Positions 1-10,349 of a stretch of DNA of 64,000 nucleotides are shown here, piece by piece. The notes under the pieces are model-generated. The model ran no database searches. It was not told the origin of the DNA and saw only the letters and a list, made by a program, of their open reading frames with translations. The position numbers and the translations under genes are program-made. The number at the start of each line of letters is the position of its first letter. Position 1 is the first letter of the stretch. The stretch lies in contig OX637337.1 of NCBI GenBank assembly GCA_951799405.1, positions 19,652,347 to 19,716,346 of the forward strand, read 5' to 3'. The DNA comes from Agapetus fuscipes. Its lineage: Eukaryota; Arthropoda; Insecta; Trichoptera; Glossosomatidae.

Positions 1-968
1 CTTAAAGGTACAACTGAATAAGTACTGATTATAGAAATTGTGCATAAAACATTATATTGGGAATAACTTCTAATAGTAAGTGAACTTATTATTGGAAACG
101 CTCATAAAAAAACTTCTTAACTACAGGATTTTCAGACGTTTTTAGTGTTTTCTCTCGTAGAAAATAGGAAAAAGGTGCATTTATCTGATAAACCCATGGT
201 AGCTGAATATGTCAATTTAACCTTTTAGGTGTCGATAAAAAAAGAGATCTACCCCAGGATGAAAACATTAATATTAAAAAAAGGAACAAAAACAAATTGA
301 AGCCACAATGTTTTTGAAAAAATCTATTAAACGATTTTTGATGGCGTAGCCAACGTCATTAGAAAGCAACCTCTTCATAACGATTCGTCTAATATCCGAA
401 ACATCTAATTAACGTTATTATAATTTGTAAATATGTCAAACGACCGTAACTCTAGCTCAAACTTAACTTAATACTTGTAAATAATATTACGTTTATACCG
501 TTTGTTTCAAATTAAATGTTACAAAAACAATCTCATCTGTTTTCAACCTAATATGTTGTCAGATTGTATTTTTATTTTCAAAAACTAAACAAACCTTCCG
601 CATCTTACACTAGGAAATTCACGCAGCGCCATAATAAGGGCTTGCTTTTTCAGGCTTGGGAAGGGTCCTTACTATTCATGAGGGGGCCCTCGGAGGCCCG
701 GGGGGAGGCTCTATAAGGCCTCTTATTACCACGAACCGCATTTTAATGTCACATTACACGGCTCATTTGAATAAAAAATGTTCACAACCACTGATCTAGT
801 CGCTGGCGGTGTTATTCAAAGACTTTTAATCCGAGGATCATCCGGTTTCCTATGTTTCTTGATGAAATATAATGTTACAAAAGAGCAGTTGATCTGGCGG
901 CAATGGTTTGACATAAAATTGAGATGGATTATTTTTAGGATGTTGTAATTATTCTATACATATTTTGT
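1..968. other. AT-rich stretch, no feature recognised
   Basis: No coding sequence or known repeat end is seen. The only compositional anomaly is a short GC-rich patch near 650-720 with runs of G and C inside otherwise AT-rich DNA. Near 800 a phrase containing GTGTTATTCA resembles the end of the small MITE at 5358-5452, but it is too short to call. Confidence 0.4.
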
Positions 969-969
969 T

Positions 970-1150
970 GAGGCTGACCATTGGTACTGTAAAATTTCAT
1001 TCTATCGGAAGAGCTTCTGTTCATTTGAGATTTGGGTCTTATTTTGTAAGGACACATGCAGCATGTGTAAGCGCAAACTCACAATGTGTCTATTTGTGCG
1101 CCTGTATTGATTTGTAATTTTAAATGTTAGCATATCTTTGCCACTAACAT
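970..1150 (+). repeat. Repeat A (LINE-C 3' UTR/SINE-like), diverged copy
   Basis: This is a degenerate copy of the commonest repeat in the window. Diagnostic landmarks in order are GAGGCTGACCA, the GTTCATTTGAG block, the GCATGTGTAAGCGC block and the end motif ATATCTTTGC. The middle part, normally CACCCCTGTTTCAGGG, is missing. A 16-bp inverted duplication (1115-1159) sits at its 3' end in place of the usual TAGATTA tail. Confidence 0.7.
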
Positions 1151-1164
1151 TTAAAATTATTTTA

Positions 1165-1235
1165 GATACAAATGATGGATGATTTGTTTGGTGAGCACTG
1201 TTTTTTTGTGAATCACACCTCGAGAGACATCTTTG
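1165..1235 (-). repeat. L2-like LINE 3'-terminal fragment
   Basis: The phrase GAGCACTG...GTGAATCACACCTCGAGAG recurs near 21985, 30115, 41715 and 57130. In the longer copies at 21512 and 43432 the matching stretch lies just after the stop codon of an L2/CR1-like reverse transcriptase. This is therefore read as a 3'-terminal scrap of that LINE. Confidence 0.45.
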
Positions 1236-1377
1236 GTTTTAGTCGTTGCTAGTCAGCTCCAACTCATGCAAGACACGATTTCTGTAAGGCTGTTTGCACC
1301 TTTTGGGACCGGTTTTAGATAAAGGTAGGTTAATTTTGTAACCCAGCAAAGAGCATCATTGAAAATAAAGTGACGGA

Positions 1378-1450
1378 ATGAAAAGGAATCAAACCTGCAA
1401 CCTACTGGTTACGAGTCCGAGGTTTTAATCATTAGACTATTAACCGGGAA
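1378..1450 (-). repeat. tRNA-derived SINE head
   Basis: On the minus strand the sequence carries an A-box-like stretch (AGTCTAATGATTAAAAC), an anticodon-arm-like segment (CGGACTCGTAACC) and a B-box-like stretch (GGTTTGATTCC). It resembles the heads at 42450 and 60225. It lacks a CCA-ready acceptor stem and is followed by non-tRNA sequence, so it is a SINE and not a tRNA gene. Confidence 0.55.
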
Positions 1451-1459
1451 AACCCAGTA

Positions 1460-2080
1460 ACAAGATAAAAAAATCCGTGGATTATCTATGGATTAAATGT
1501 CTATGAATAACATCGTAAATACACGTGTGAGTGAATAATGCGTCTAGATTTTGTTTAAACATAAGATTTATGTGCACGTATTAAAACTTTACCGTTTTTT
1601 GTATTATTTTTTGTTAAAAAAAAGCTTAATTATTTTTTATTGCACCTGAAATGGCCTCTTAAAACTAGTGTTTTTTAAAATACTTCATCCAGCTAAAACC
1701 TTTTTCTATGTTATTTCAAAAATCTTTACTAAGAAAAGCACCCTAAGTCTGAAAAAGAATTTATAAAATAAAATAAATAAAAATAAAAAGTAGGTATATA
1801 TTCATTCAGTTTTTTACATTTATAAGGCATTTACGTCTTACAAATCTTTTAATTAAAAAATATGTTAAGAAAATTATCTTTGAGATCTTTTTTTAGGAAT
1901 ATACTCGTCGCGTCGATTCATTACATTCATATAATTTTTACTTTTCTACTTTTCCAAGTATTACAAAAAAATGGTGTTTTTAAATATGATACTTATTTTG
2001 GGAATTGTACGTCTGAATGTATATTTTAAGAGATATTTGTTTTCAGAAAGCTTTATTTATTTAAATATTTGTTTTTTTTT
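1460..2080. other. AT-rich stretch, no feature recognised
   Basis: Only homopolymer-rich AT sequence is seen. Near 1475-1515 the phrase GTGGATTATCTATGGATTAAATG resembles the right part of the small MITE at 5358-5452 (same word order, diverged), so a relict copy may lie here. Confidence 0.35.
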
Positions 2081-2084
2081 TGGT

Positions 2085-2335
2085 ATTCGGACACGTTTTC
2101 CATGGCAATGAGAATTGCCTGGAACGACTGGTTATGATCGGAAGCATCGAGGTAAATATCTCCCTCACGATAGAAAGATCAAGTGAAGACAGCAGTAGAC
2201 ACCTTGTTGATTGGGCGTAACTGGCAGTGCAATCAAGCGAGAACTAAAACAAAACAGAGAACAAAAGGGTGATAACTCTCCTAAGAGTCACAGCCCTCAG
2301 CAATGAGGAATAAGCAGGAAATGCGAGAAAGAATG
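2085..2335 (+). pseudogene. LINE-D reverse transcriptase C-terminal fragment
   Basis: One frame from about 2090 reads F-G-H-V, then LERLV..G.IEV, the spacing of the conserved C-terminal region of RTE-like endonuclease/reverse-transcriptase LINE proteins (FGHI...LEKLV..GK.EG). Stops interrupt the frame from about 2218. The same family appears on the minus strand at 61375-61790. It is a dead 5'-truncated copy with no intact catalytic motif in view. Confidence 0.55.
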
Positions 2336-2339
2336 TACT

Positions 2340-3040
2340 TCACGAAGTAAAAAAAATCATGGATAAATGTTTTACAAAATCAGCATGTTATTGCATGGGT
2401 TATTTTACCAAAAAAATCACCCATTTTTGTTAAACATTCATAAATACCTAAGCCCGCACTTATTCTGCCACACATTATTAATTGAATGTTAAGCCCGTAA
2501 GCGGTTGACGCCCAAAAACATACGACGATTTTAGTATTTTGCATAAATTTGATTAAAAAATAAACCCTAAATTAAAAAAAAACTCAACATCAAAACTCGG
2601 AACGTAAAAGGTAGCCCTCGTGAGAGATTAAAATATTTTGTGTAGGACAAATTACAAAAAAAATCTTCCTTTTTTCTCCAAAAATCTTTTTTTAAACATT
2701 TTTCATTCACATTATGGTACTTTTATAATATCTACACATTTTAATCATTCACTTTATTCCTTGTACAATAGGTTTTTTTATTCTTAAAGTTAAATAATAG
2801 TATGAGATTGAGCACTCATTCCGTTGAAAATTGGTTCACTTATGCCAATGCCACCAATATTTCAGGGAAATACGTCAAAAGTTTCAGAGCTTTGTACTTG
2901 ATGTTTAAAATTTGCTTTATTTAGCATAACAAAAGATTATATATAATACATGCCGAAAGTATTCATCACACTTTGTGCCGATTTCTAGTGTGTAACGTTA
3001 ACCACGAGACTTTCCTTTAAAACAATAGCTTTGATATATT
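2340..3040. other. AT-rich stretch, no feature recognised
   Basis: No repeat landmark, tRNA-like box or convincing reading frame is visible. Base composition is uniformly AT-rich with poly-A and poly-T runs. Confidence 0.4.
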
Positions 3041-3044
3041 AAAT

Positions 3045-3170
3045 TGTAAGGGTATTTCTGTTTGCACAGTGAAAGTTTATTGTATATTTTTGAAAATTCA
3101 ATAGAAAAAACTAAATTATAGTTCACTTCTATTTATTTTTTTGCTCAAACGCTTTCGCCTAATAATTTCT
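3045..3170 (-). mobile_element. 5'-truncated Penelope-like element 3' end
   Basis: On the minus strand the sequence runs TTAGGCGAAAGCGTTTGAGC...CAATAAACTTTCACTGTGCAAAC. This matches the 3' end of the full PLE (55635-55745: TTAGGCGAAAATATTCGAGC...GGACTTTCACTGTGTTAAC). It is cut at the TTAGGCG end. CTTTGATA occurs on both sides (near 3029 and 3171) and may be a short target duplication. Unlike the copies at 12.6, 31.3, 33.6 and 42.6 kb it has no inverted arm. Confidence 0.6.
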
Positions 3171-3257
3171 CTTTGATACATATTTACTCCATTCACATCT
3201 AAAGCATCACATGTACTTTACTACACTACACTGTATACTATGTACTTGTAGTACTAC

Positions 3258-3296
3258 TTTTGGCAATTATGTACTACAAGTACATAATTGCCAAAA
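3258..3296. repeat. Short perfect palindrome, 18-bp stem
   Basis: TTTTGGCAATTATGTACT is followed after a 3-nt loop (ACA) by its reverse complement. The surrounding AGTACTTGTAGTAC words add further partial symmetry. No element is recognised; see the finding on snap-back palindromes. Confidence 0.85.
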
Positions 3297-3299
3297 AAG

Positions 3300-4020
3300 C
3301 TACTTCAATCTCGACGCGATATAACCTCAATTTGGCGCCCAGCTTTTTCATAATGTCAGCAATATAATTAGTCAAAAAGTTGGGCAATAAATTCCGCCCA
3401 GGATCCCTTGTCCAAGGAGTAAAAAACAGGGAATTGCCTTGGGCGCGGAACCCTACAGTAAAATATGGGCAATTCCATTATGCTACATGCTGGATTATGA
3501 TGATGAACATGTATTTAATATTGCAAGCATGTTTCCTCTGGGGTAAAACAAGACCGCAGTGTCAAATGAGAGAGGTCAAATCATAAACGGGGTCGGGATG
3601 AACTTGTCTGAAAAAAGTGGAATATGCTAGGTGTAGAATAATATTGTAGATATCAAATATAACATAAATTAGATTTTATATACTTAGTAAAGATACTTAG
3701 AAGACAAACTTTGCAATAAACCTCGACAAATAAAGATTAATATTAGTCAAATCAAACATAGTTTATTTTTTATTTATTTTTATTTCAATAAGTTCTAAAT
3801 AATTGTAGAAAGAATTTAACCTTGTGATGCAGAGTTGAGTATGTAGTGAGATATTAAATAAAATAGTAAATCTAAAAAAAACTACACATTTCATAAATAA
3901 TAACTAAAAATAAAAAGTAACAGAAAAGTAAAAAAAAACACCGTAACAATACTGATTAGTATGGAAGATACAGAAAATTGCTAGAAAGAGCTATGTAGAA
4001 TACGAAAAATCGAATCTTCT
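3300..4020. other. No feature recognised
   Basis: A 68-codon open frame at 3380-3586 has no recognisable domain and no splice context, so it is not called as a gene. The rest is AT-rich. Confidence 0.35.
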
Positions 4021-4029
4021 GGTGTACCG

Positions 4030-4166
4030 GAGCGCTGGTATATAAGGCGGCATTTTGAGTTACTTGAGACCAGATAGATCTGTGAGCCAGATAATATAAA
4101 TCAGCGTGTAAAGTATCCATATCGTGTCATGTATATTTTAGAAAATAAATTAAAACTCTTTAAAAA
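4030..4166 (+). promoter_or_regulatory. LTR-like promoter/polyA block
   Basis: A canonical TATA box lies in GGTATATAAGGCGGC (4037-4051). Roughly 100 bp downstream is AGAAAATAAATTAAA, which fits a polyadenylation signal. The same TATATAAGGCGG word occurs on the minus strand at 43030-43040 in a similar arrangement. This is how the U3-R part of an LTR would look; the TG and CA ends and any target duplication were not found. A host promoter is the alternative. Confidence 0.35.
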
Positions 4167-4216
4167 ATGCACCTGCGTTTTAAAAAAGGCGAAAACGAAA
4201 AAAATAACAGTTTCAG

Positions 4217-4457
4217 GCCGTTTGTCCACCGCACGCCGTCACCGTCACGTCACCGGGAACGAGATTATTTCGGGCCGAGTTTTATTGATGTGACGGCGAT
4301 CGTTGGTCCACCGCGACCGATTTCGCTGGTAATAGGTTATGTATTGTATTGCCTGTAACCAGGCAATACAATAAATACATTACATGTACCCCTTCTTCGG
4401 CGCCGTCATCTCGTTCCCGGTGACGTGACGGTGACGGCGTGCGGTGGACAAAGGTCG
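4217..4457. mobile_element. Harbinger-like TIR element, deletion derivative 1
   Basis: The left end is GGCCGTTTGTCCACCG and the right end is the diverged inverse CGGTGGACAAAGGTCG, each followed inward by GC-rich subterminal repeats (CCGTCACCGTCACGTCACC). The element abuts element 2 through a shared TAA (4458-4460). Its left flank reads TCA, possibly a mutated TAA. No coding sequence remains. It holds a near-perfect internal hairpin at 4342-4373. Confidence 0.7.
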
Positions 4458-4460
4458 TAA

Positions 4461-5081
4461 GGCCGTTTGTCCACCGCACGCCGTCACCGTCACGTCACCG
4501 AGAACGAGATTATTCGGGCCGAGTTTAATATGACGTGACGGCGATCGTTTGTCCACCGCGACCGATTCCGTTGGTTTAGTTTGATCCTCAATATCCCCAA
4601 AGTTCGGCTCTAAAAAGGCACAAACCTCGCGCCATGCATTTTTACGCAAAATTTTATCTTTGGGCACATCCTTGTTTTTATCCCACAAGCATTCTTTGCT
4701 TTCTATAACTTCTATAAATTTATAGATATCGTATTTAAAATTCTTGGCCATTTTTATTACAACTAACGAATGTTATATTTGATGATAGATAGCTATGATA
4801 GGATATTTAATGATAGATAGCTGCGATGCGGCGGCAGTGTGGACAAGTTCACGCATGTTTTGTATTGGCCGCACATGGGCCCGTCAAGATCTCGGTGACG
4901 ATCTAGCGGTCACGCCGATCTACTCGAAATCTCGGCGGCCGGGAATGGCCGGAATGACGGGACGGCGTCCGGTGGACACGCGGCTACATACATTACTATA
5001 CGAAATGTATGTGCCGCTACTTCGGCGCCGTCATCTCGTTGACGTGACGTGACGGTGACGGCGTGCGGTGGACAAACGGCC
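4461..5081 (-). mobile_element. Harbinger-like TIR element, deletion derivative 2
   Basis: Terminal inverted repeats GGCCGTTTGTCCACCG (4461) and CGGTGGACAAACGGCC (ending 5081) are perfect at the tips. The element is flanked on both sides by TAA (4458-4460 and 5082-5084), the 3-bp target duplication (TWA) typical of PIF/Harbinger transposons. It carries the start of a MADF-domain gene on the minus strand. Harbinger elements are known to encode a transposase plus a Myb/SANT- or MADF-type DNA-binding protein. No transposase remains, so this is a non-autonomous internally deleted copy. Confidence 0.75.
4585..4751 (-). pseudogene. Truncated MADF-domain exon inside Harbinger-like element
   Basis: From ATG at 4751 the minus strand encodes about 55 residues of MADF type. 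Seen in order are a hydrophobic helix start (FIEVIESKECLWD), a K-D-K-I region and the conserved N-A-W-R-E-V segment. MADF domains bind DNA (Drosophila Adf-1 family). A full domain is about 80-90 residues, so the C-terminal third is missing. After about residue 54 the frame runs on into the element's subterminal repeat and TIR, which makes a fusion tail with no domain. The protein could not bind DNA normally. Confidence 0.65.
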
Positions 5082-5089
5082 TAAGGGTT

Positions 5090-5350
5090 TGTGTATCGAC
5101 ATTGTAAAGATTTACAACAATTTAAATAGACAAACAACGTGTTAAAAAAAAGTGTTTTTTTTTGTTTTAACATTACTATTAAAGTAACTTTTGTTTTGAG
5201 TCTAGGCCCTAAGGTTATAAATTTTACATGCAATAAACCAATTATTACATACGTACTTTAAATCCCAAAAGAACTATAAAACATCATAAAAAATGCTATC
5301 CTCCCGTAGATGAACTGCAGTGTTATTATACACCATTGTTATTCAAGGTC
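5090..5350. other. No feature recognised
   Basis: AT-rich sequence between the Harbinger-like pair and the small MITE. Nothing is recognised. Confidence 0.35.
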
Positions 5351-5357
5351 ACATGCG

Positions 5358-5452
5358 GTGTTATTCACACAGTAAATCCATGACTCAACCCACCGCAACC
5401 TTAACGATGATCCATGGATTAGCCGTGGATCAAATGTTTGTGAATAACACTC
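5358..5452. mobile_element. Small MITE with GTGTTATTCACA ends
   Basis: GTGTTATTCACA at the left faces TGTGAATAACAC at the right, giving a 12-bp terminal inverted repeat around about 70 bp that holds GATCCATGGATTAGCCGTGG. No clear target duplication is seen. A diverged relative lies at about 1475-1515. Confidence 0.5.
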
Positions 5453-5459
5453 TAAGATT

Positions 5460-6185
5460 ATAACGATAGAAATTTCTTTGACCTTTCATACCAGACGCAC
5501 TTGAAAATTCTTTCTTACTTTATACCACATTTAAAAGCTCCCATGAGCTTTGAATATTTACCATCTTGTTAAATGAACCACTTACTGCAGTCTACTGAGC
5601 TGCATTTTCTTTTAAAAAATAAATCACCTTAATCCTTTTAATAGAAGTTGAAAAAATTAACTACTTAAAATGCAGTCTAAAGATTAACCCAGGTATTTTA
5701 CAAGGGTTGAAAAGCTTAAAAAATTATACTGATTCAAAATACGATGTTTGTAAAAGAAGTAAAAACTTAATTGGTTTATACTCTATCTCGAAATCCGAGC
5801 TTTTGCAATGAAAGTTTTTTTTCGAGAAGCTTAAAGCACAGTGAGTTTTTTGGCGCAATCCTAACGGAGCTTTTTCACAGTAATCTAGGGAGGTTTTTGC
5901 GCCCTGGATTAAAGTATTATTTTTATTTTGTGAAGGTTTATGCTAGTGACGTCTCTTAACAGTCTATGACAGAGATTCCCAAAGTTGTCTAAATACACCC
6001 CAAGAATTAATTTCGACCTGATACTTAAAAATAGAATTAAAATTTAGGTATTGAAGACAGTAATTTCTTGATAAATTGAGCATATGACATCAAAGGAAGT
6101 TTATTATTTTGGAAGGTCTACTGATAATTTGCAGCGCCGTTTTGTGTAACTTCTTCGTTTTCTAAGACGCTATAGACTGCACCCA
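5460..6185. other. AT-rich stretch, no feature recognised
   Basis: A 62-codon frame at 5771-5959 shows no domain. At 6130-6150 the phrase GCAGCGCCGTTTTGTGTAAC resembles the L2-like 3' terminus. Otherwise nothing is recognised. Confidence 0.35.
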
Positions 6186-6187
6186 TC

Positions 6188-6400
6188 TGCAATTCCACTA
6201 AAGGTGGCCAGTGCCTTTCATCCACTTTCTCCTTTCATTCACTCAACATTTATATTGATTCATGCATATTTTTCTCTTTTCTCAGTCTGCATATTCATCT
6301 CGTTCAAATTATCAACCCATTCTTTCCTCGGTCTTCTCCTTCCACGCTTGCCTTACCATTATTTTTGTTCATTCAATGTCAGTCGTCTATTCTTATAAGT
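6188..6400 (-). pseudogene. LINE-B reverse transcriptase C-terminal fragment
   Basis: The minus strand matches the 3' end of LINE-B at 39593-40026: the CACTGGCCACC end, a region that would encode the basic C-terminus, and a GRPRK-like stretch (from CTTCTCCTTCCACG, inverse). It is much diverged. The open frames on the plus strand here are antisense artefacts. Confidence 0.6.
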
Positions 6401-6576
6401 TACCCAATGCAGATCAGAGTATAAAACATCTCAGTAGATTATGTAAATAGAAAATGTATGGAATAAACGACGGCACTCCTAGAATGATTGACTTTGTAAA
6501 GTTTATTTTTTAATTATGCAATCAAGGTGCATTAACGTAATGTTTTATTCAGGGAGTATTGATTTTTTGTACTTTT

Positions 6577-6755
6577 ACCCTGTTTCAGGGAAGGTCGGCA
6601 AAAGTTGTGGGGCTTATGTTCATTTGAGGTTTGAATTTTATTTGTAAGTACACAATCAGCATTTGTAAGCGCGAACTACTCGTGTTTGTTTGTGGGCATA
6701 CATCTGAGAGCTTTGAATGAATATATCCTTGCAACTTAGATTATAGATTATTATT
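6577..6755 (+). repeat. Repeat A copy, 5' truncated
   Basis: It starts inside the CCCTGTTTCAGGGAAGG block and runs through the GCGCGAACTAC block to CAACTTAGATTATAGATTA, a short TAGATTA-type tail. This is the 3' part of the LINE-C 3' UTR in sense orientation. Confidence 0.85.
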
Positions 6756-6759
6756 TTAT

Positions 6760-8690
6760 ATATAAGCTGTAGTTTAGCTCTCATGTTATCATTTTTACCG
6801 TATAATCTAGTCATTCTGGACCAAATTTTTCAGAATTGCTGCCAGTTATCGACTGTATAAAAAGTTATTCCAAAATTCAGCAGTTGATAGGACAGAAATG
6901 TTTCGGAACCTTTTTGGCTTTTTATAAATAGACAACAGCTGTGAGTTACTTTTGTGCCAAATTATTTTCGCCATACTTCTGCGGATGACACAATCGTATA
7001 TTCAACGAAATACGTCAAACGTAATGACTTTTTTTGCCTTTTACCACTCGCTCGTCCCTGCCTAACGACTTGTGTACATTGTGTATAAAAATAATCGCCT
7101 AATAAAAGAAGGTCGTATAAATATTTATTTATACGACTTATTCCTGGGCTACAAAAAGTAAAACATATTGTATTTCCACTTTTCTTCGTTAGTATTATTG
7201 TAATACAATCGAATTTTATCGGTATCCCGAAGCAACGCTGACCTCTTAGTCAACTTTTTTAGAAGACTTATAGGAGAGACGACAGAAAAACGGGTACTTA
7301 TAACTGACTTCCATGGTGGAATAAAATTTAAGCCTTATTCTCTTGAACTCATACATTCCTACAAACATTCTAGCAACTGAACTATCGACCGAACGTTTAG
7401 TCTGCTATAAAAAATACGTCTATGTCTAAAATCGAAAAGATATTTAAACATGAAAGATTCATAATTAATGAACGCCAACAAGGCCACGACACCAAAGTTA
7501 ATGCTTAACTTACCACATGTGAAAGACAAAATAAAAGCCCAAATCTCAAGTGAACATTTGCATTGCAACTCTTACTGCCCGAAGATAGGAATCAAGTGAA
7601 CCATTTTTTTTACGTACGAGTGGTCATCCTCGTACTAGCCTTTAAGTCAAGGAAGTCTGTTTTTGAAAAAAAACTTCAAATGTATGAACGTTACATGTTT
7701 TCATACAAAAAAAAGTTGGCACTCGATTACTATGTAGTAGTTTAGTAAAATCTGGCGCTAAGGATTTTTGTATTAGCAAAACGGACGCGCCCATCCCCAT
7801 CAAGGTTCAATGGCTAAGAAACGATTATGGCATTACGTGAAGATGGACGTCGTTAGAGTTCTATTCCCTTTGAGTTTGAACTGCGAAAAAACTGTATTAA
7901 AACATACACACTCACTGCGGCGCTGCTTTGATTTCCATTTATTTTTTTGGATTTCGTTAATCGGAAAATGTTATTCTTGAGGTACTATGTCACTGGGCTG
8001 TAAAGCAATGGTAGCTTCCGGGATCAGAATCTTGGCCTGCTAGATGGCAGATAGGAGACATAAAAATAATCCAGGCGAAATGGACGTACGTGTTCTTTTA
8101 TTAGCTGCTATTTCGAATATAGTTTGGGGTGAACGAACAAAACATAATCAGAAAAGTCGTAACTGTGCTTATTTTTAAATGTTTGTTTAGTCCTGGTTAT
8201 ATAATTAAGAAAACGATTAATTCATATTTTTAATGTTTTACCATTGAAATATTATTCTTAAAAAGGACATTGGTGGGAATAAGTAACCATTTCTTTGCAA
8301 TTGAGTGTCATGGAGAGTTAATTTACAATTTATGTAATTTATGGGATATATGTCTATCAGTGCATTTAGCCTATTGTAAAGGAATGGTCCTAAGAATACA
8401 TAGTTTTTTTTTGTTTGGTAAACGTACGTAGTAATTTATTGTAGAGTTTGATGTGGGGGTATCTCGATATTAAATTTGCATACGCCCCTCTGGCATGTAC
8501 ACGGCGTCACGACGTCCTTACATTGTTAACTCTACAAGATTAATGGCTTCCCTCCCAGCGATACCTAGTTCGATATTTTTCCCGCGTGACGTGTTCGACA
8601 TACTGAACACTTGCCTTTACTGTGCGGTCGAATAAAGGGCTGATCTGTTCTCATGCGATTTCGTGGAGTAGTCCGATTTTATCGTTTTAT
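6760..8690. other. Long stretch with no feature recognised
   Basis: Open frames of 60-69 codons (7359-7568 minus, 7563-7745 plus) show no domain. No tRNA-like boxes, TIRs or LINE motifs are seen. A modestly GC-richer segment near 8450-8600 contains GGCGTCACGACG but is not recognised. Confidence 0.35.
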
Positions 8691-8694
8691 AATC

Positions 8695-8905
8695 TTAGTT
8701 GCAAAGATATATATTTACATTCAAAACTCATATCGAATGCATGCCCACAAATAGACACGTGTAAGTTCGCGCTACCAAATGCTGAATGTGTACTTATAAA
8801 TTAAAAAACAACCCTCAAATGAGCATACCCTCCCTGAAAATGGGGTGACATTGGCAAAGTTAACCATTTTTACAGTATAGTTGGTCAGCAGTCAAGAAAA
8901 TCGTC
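8695..8905 (-). repeat. Repeat A copy
   Basis: Antisense copy: GCAAAGATATATATT at the left, then CATGCCCACAAATAGACACG, a diverged CTGAATGTGTACTTA block and TGACATTGGCAAAG, ending at GGTCAGC...GTCAAG. The usual TAGATTA tail is reduced. Confidence 0.8.
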
Positions 8906-9007
8906 TTAATGAAAGTAAAAACTAAGTTTTCAAAGTTAATTAGTTATGTGTAAAAAAAAAATGTACGGAATCCATTGAAAATTATCCACCGGCTAAAAAT
9001 TTACTCT

Positions 9008-9340
9008 TGTAACTTGTAACTCTGTCGCCATTCCGCTAGGGGTGGCCAGAGCCTCTGCAGAGTTGCCTTCATTTTTTCCTATCCTGACATACCTCTTTCA
9101 ATTCCTTCATATCCATCACCTTTTTCATGCATTTTCTTCTTTTACACTCACTTTGTATATCCCATTCTTTCACAATCTCCACAATCTGATCACTCCATAC
9201 TTGTCTCGGTCGTCCCTTCCCCCTTTTTCCTTTCACACTTTATTTGTATACATACTTTGTCAGTCTATCATCATTCATTCTTTCCACATGCCCAAACCAT
9301 CTCATCACATTCTTTTGTACTTAATACTGTACTGCATATT
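9008..9340 (-). pseudogene. LINE-B 3' end (RT C-terminus and TTACAG-type tail)
   Basis: The minus strand is a close relative of 39700-40026. It ends with the stop region GGCCACCCCTAGCGGAATGG followed by GTTACAAGTTACAAG, a degenerate form of the short tandem tail. Sense reading gives the basic C-terminal region of an RTE-like LINE protein with a K-E-R region, a C-M-K-K-V segment and the final Arg/Gly-rich tail. It is 5' truncated near 9340. The plus-strand 124-codon frame is its antisense. Confidence 0.75.
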
Positions 9341-9684
9341 TTTCTCAGAAAATAGAAAATATAAAAATAGCCCGATACTCAACCCACCCCAGAAACAATA
9401 TCAGATCCAAAAATAAGTAAACGTATTTGTTTTTTGAATTTATATTTAGTGGTCTCAAATAGTTCACACTGCGAAAAGCTCTTATTATAAACATCACACA
9501 TTCTATAGGTTGGATTTCTCGAACCTGCAAAGGTATTGGTTTTATGGAGATAAAATGGAAAACAAGACCTAGTGAGATTAGGTAATCTAAAATTGATTTT
9601 ATTTAAAATATTGGGCGCGTTCTTCTGAGACTTATTTGAACGTTTTTCGGAGTACATTGGTGACGTGACTAAACTGCACATTTA

Positions 9685-9760
9685 AGAGTGTTTACTCCTC
9701 GCCGCGTTCTATTCAAAAGAGTCGCATGTGGCGAGTGGAACCTATTTTTTTTACATGCAA
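9685..9760 (-). repeat. SINE-B 3' body fragment
   Basis: TACTCCTCGCCGCGTT...GTCGCATGTGGCGAGTGGAACC is the diverged inverse of the 3' body of the SINE at 37319-37664 (GGTTCAACTCGCCACATGCGACC...GCGGCAAGAAGTTACAC). The tRNA-like head is missing. Confidence 0.6.
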
Positions 9761-9825
9761 GTTTTCCCAGAGATATGATATGCATGCGAGTTTTAAATCA
9801 TGATTTGTGACATTTTCTACACTGC

Positions 9826-9970
9826 AACTGCAACTCTGTCGCCATTCCGCTAAGGGTGGCCAGAGCCTCTGCAGAGTTGCCTCCATTTTTTCCTATCCTG
9901 TCATACCTCTTTCAATTCCTTCATATCCATCACCTTTTTCATGCATTTTCTTCTTTTACGCTCACTTTGT
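9826..9970 (-). pseudogene. LINE-B 3' end, second short copy
   Basis: Nearly identical to 9018-9160 (TCGCCATTCCGCTA...GGTGGCCAGAGCCTCTGCAG...TTTTTCATGCATTTTC). It breaks off at CTCACTTTGT, where unrelated LTR-like sequence begins. The tail is GTTGCAGTTGCAG, another short-unit tandem. Confidence 0.75.
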
Positions 9971-9974
9971 GCTA

Positions 9975-10345
9975 TATCCGGATACATTCTACAATAAAGG
10001 ATAGATCCGGGAAAGCAATATGATTGGAAGATATTGTTAATTAATTTTTTGGGTTCTCTTTTAATTAAACTGCAATTATTTATTTTAACAGAATTTATTT
10101 TACACGGTTCGGTTCACAATTTACAATAGTTGATAATCTCTGCGTATATTGGTTTCACGGTAAAATGCTCCGAGCAACTTCTTTGCTGATGCTCCATTGC
10201 AGTCCTTTTATATAGGTACAAAAATAATCTTTCTCGCATATTCCAGACTATTCGATCTCTGTTCTAGATTACACAAGCTGTTTCACTACCATGATGGATC
10301 ATACCAGACGGTTTTACACACACAATGTTGTACTTGTTGTAATGA
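9975..10345 (-). promoter_or_regulatory. LTR-like block 1
   Basis: Read on the minus strand, CCTATATAAAAGGACTGC (TATA box near 10210) is followed about 100 bp later by AAAATAAATTCTG and AAAATAAATAATTG (polyA-signal-like). This is U3-R-U5-like spacing of a retrotransposon LTR. Exact TG/CA ends and a target duplication were not found. The word ATCCGGGAAAGCAATATGAT at 10000-10025 recurs in diverged form at 11530-11550, so the two places may be related ends of one insertion. Confidence 0.35.
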
Positions 10346-10349
10346 GTAC

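Noticed and set aside
9042..9416. 124-codon plus-strand frame
   Set aside because: It is the antisense of a LINE-B 3' end whose sense strand encodes the conserved C-terminal region.
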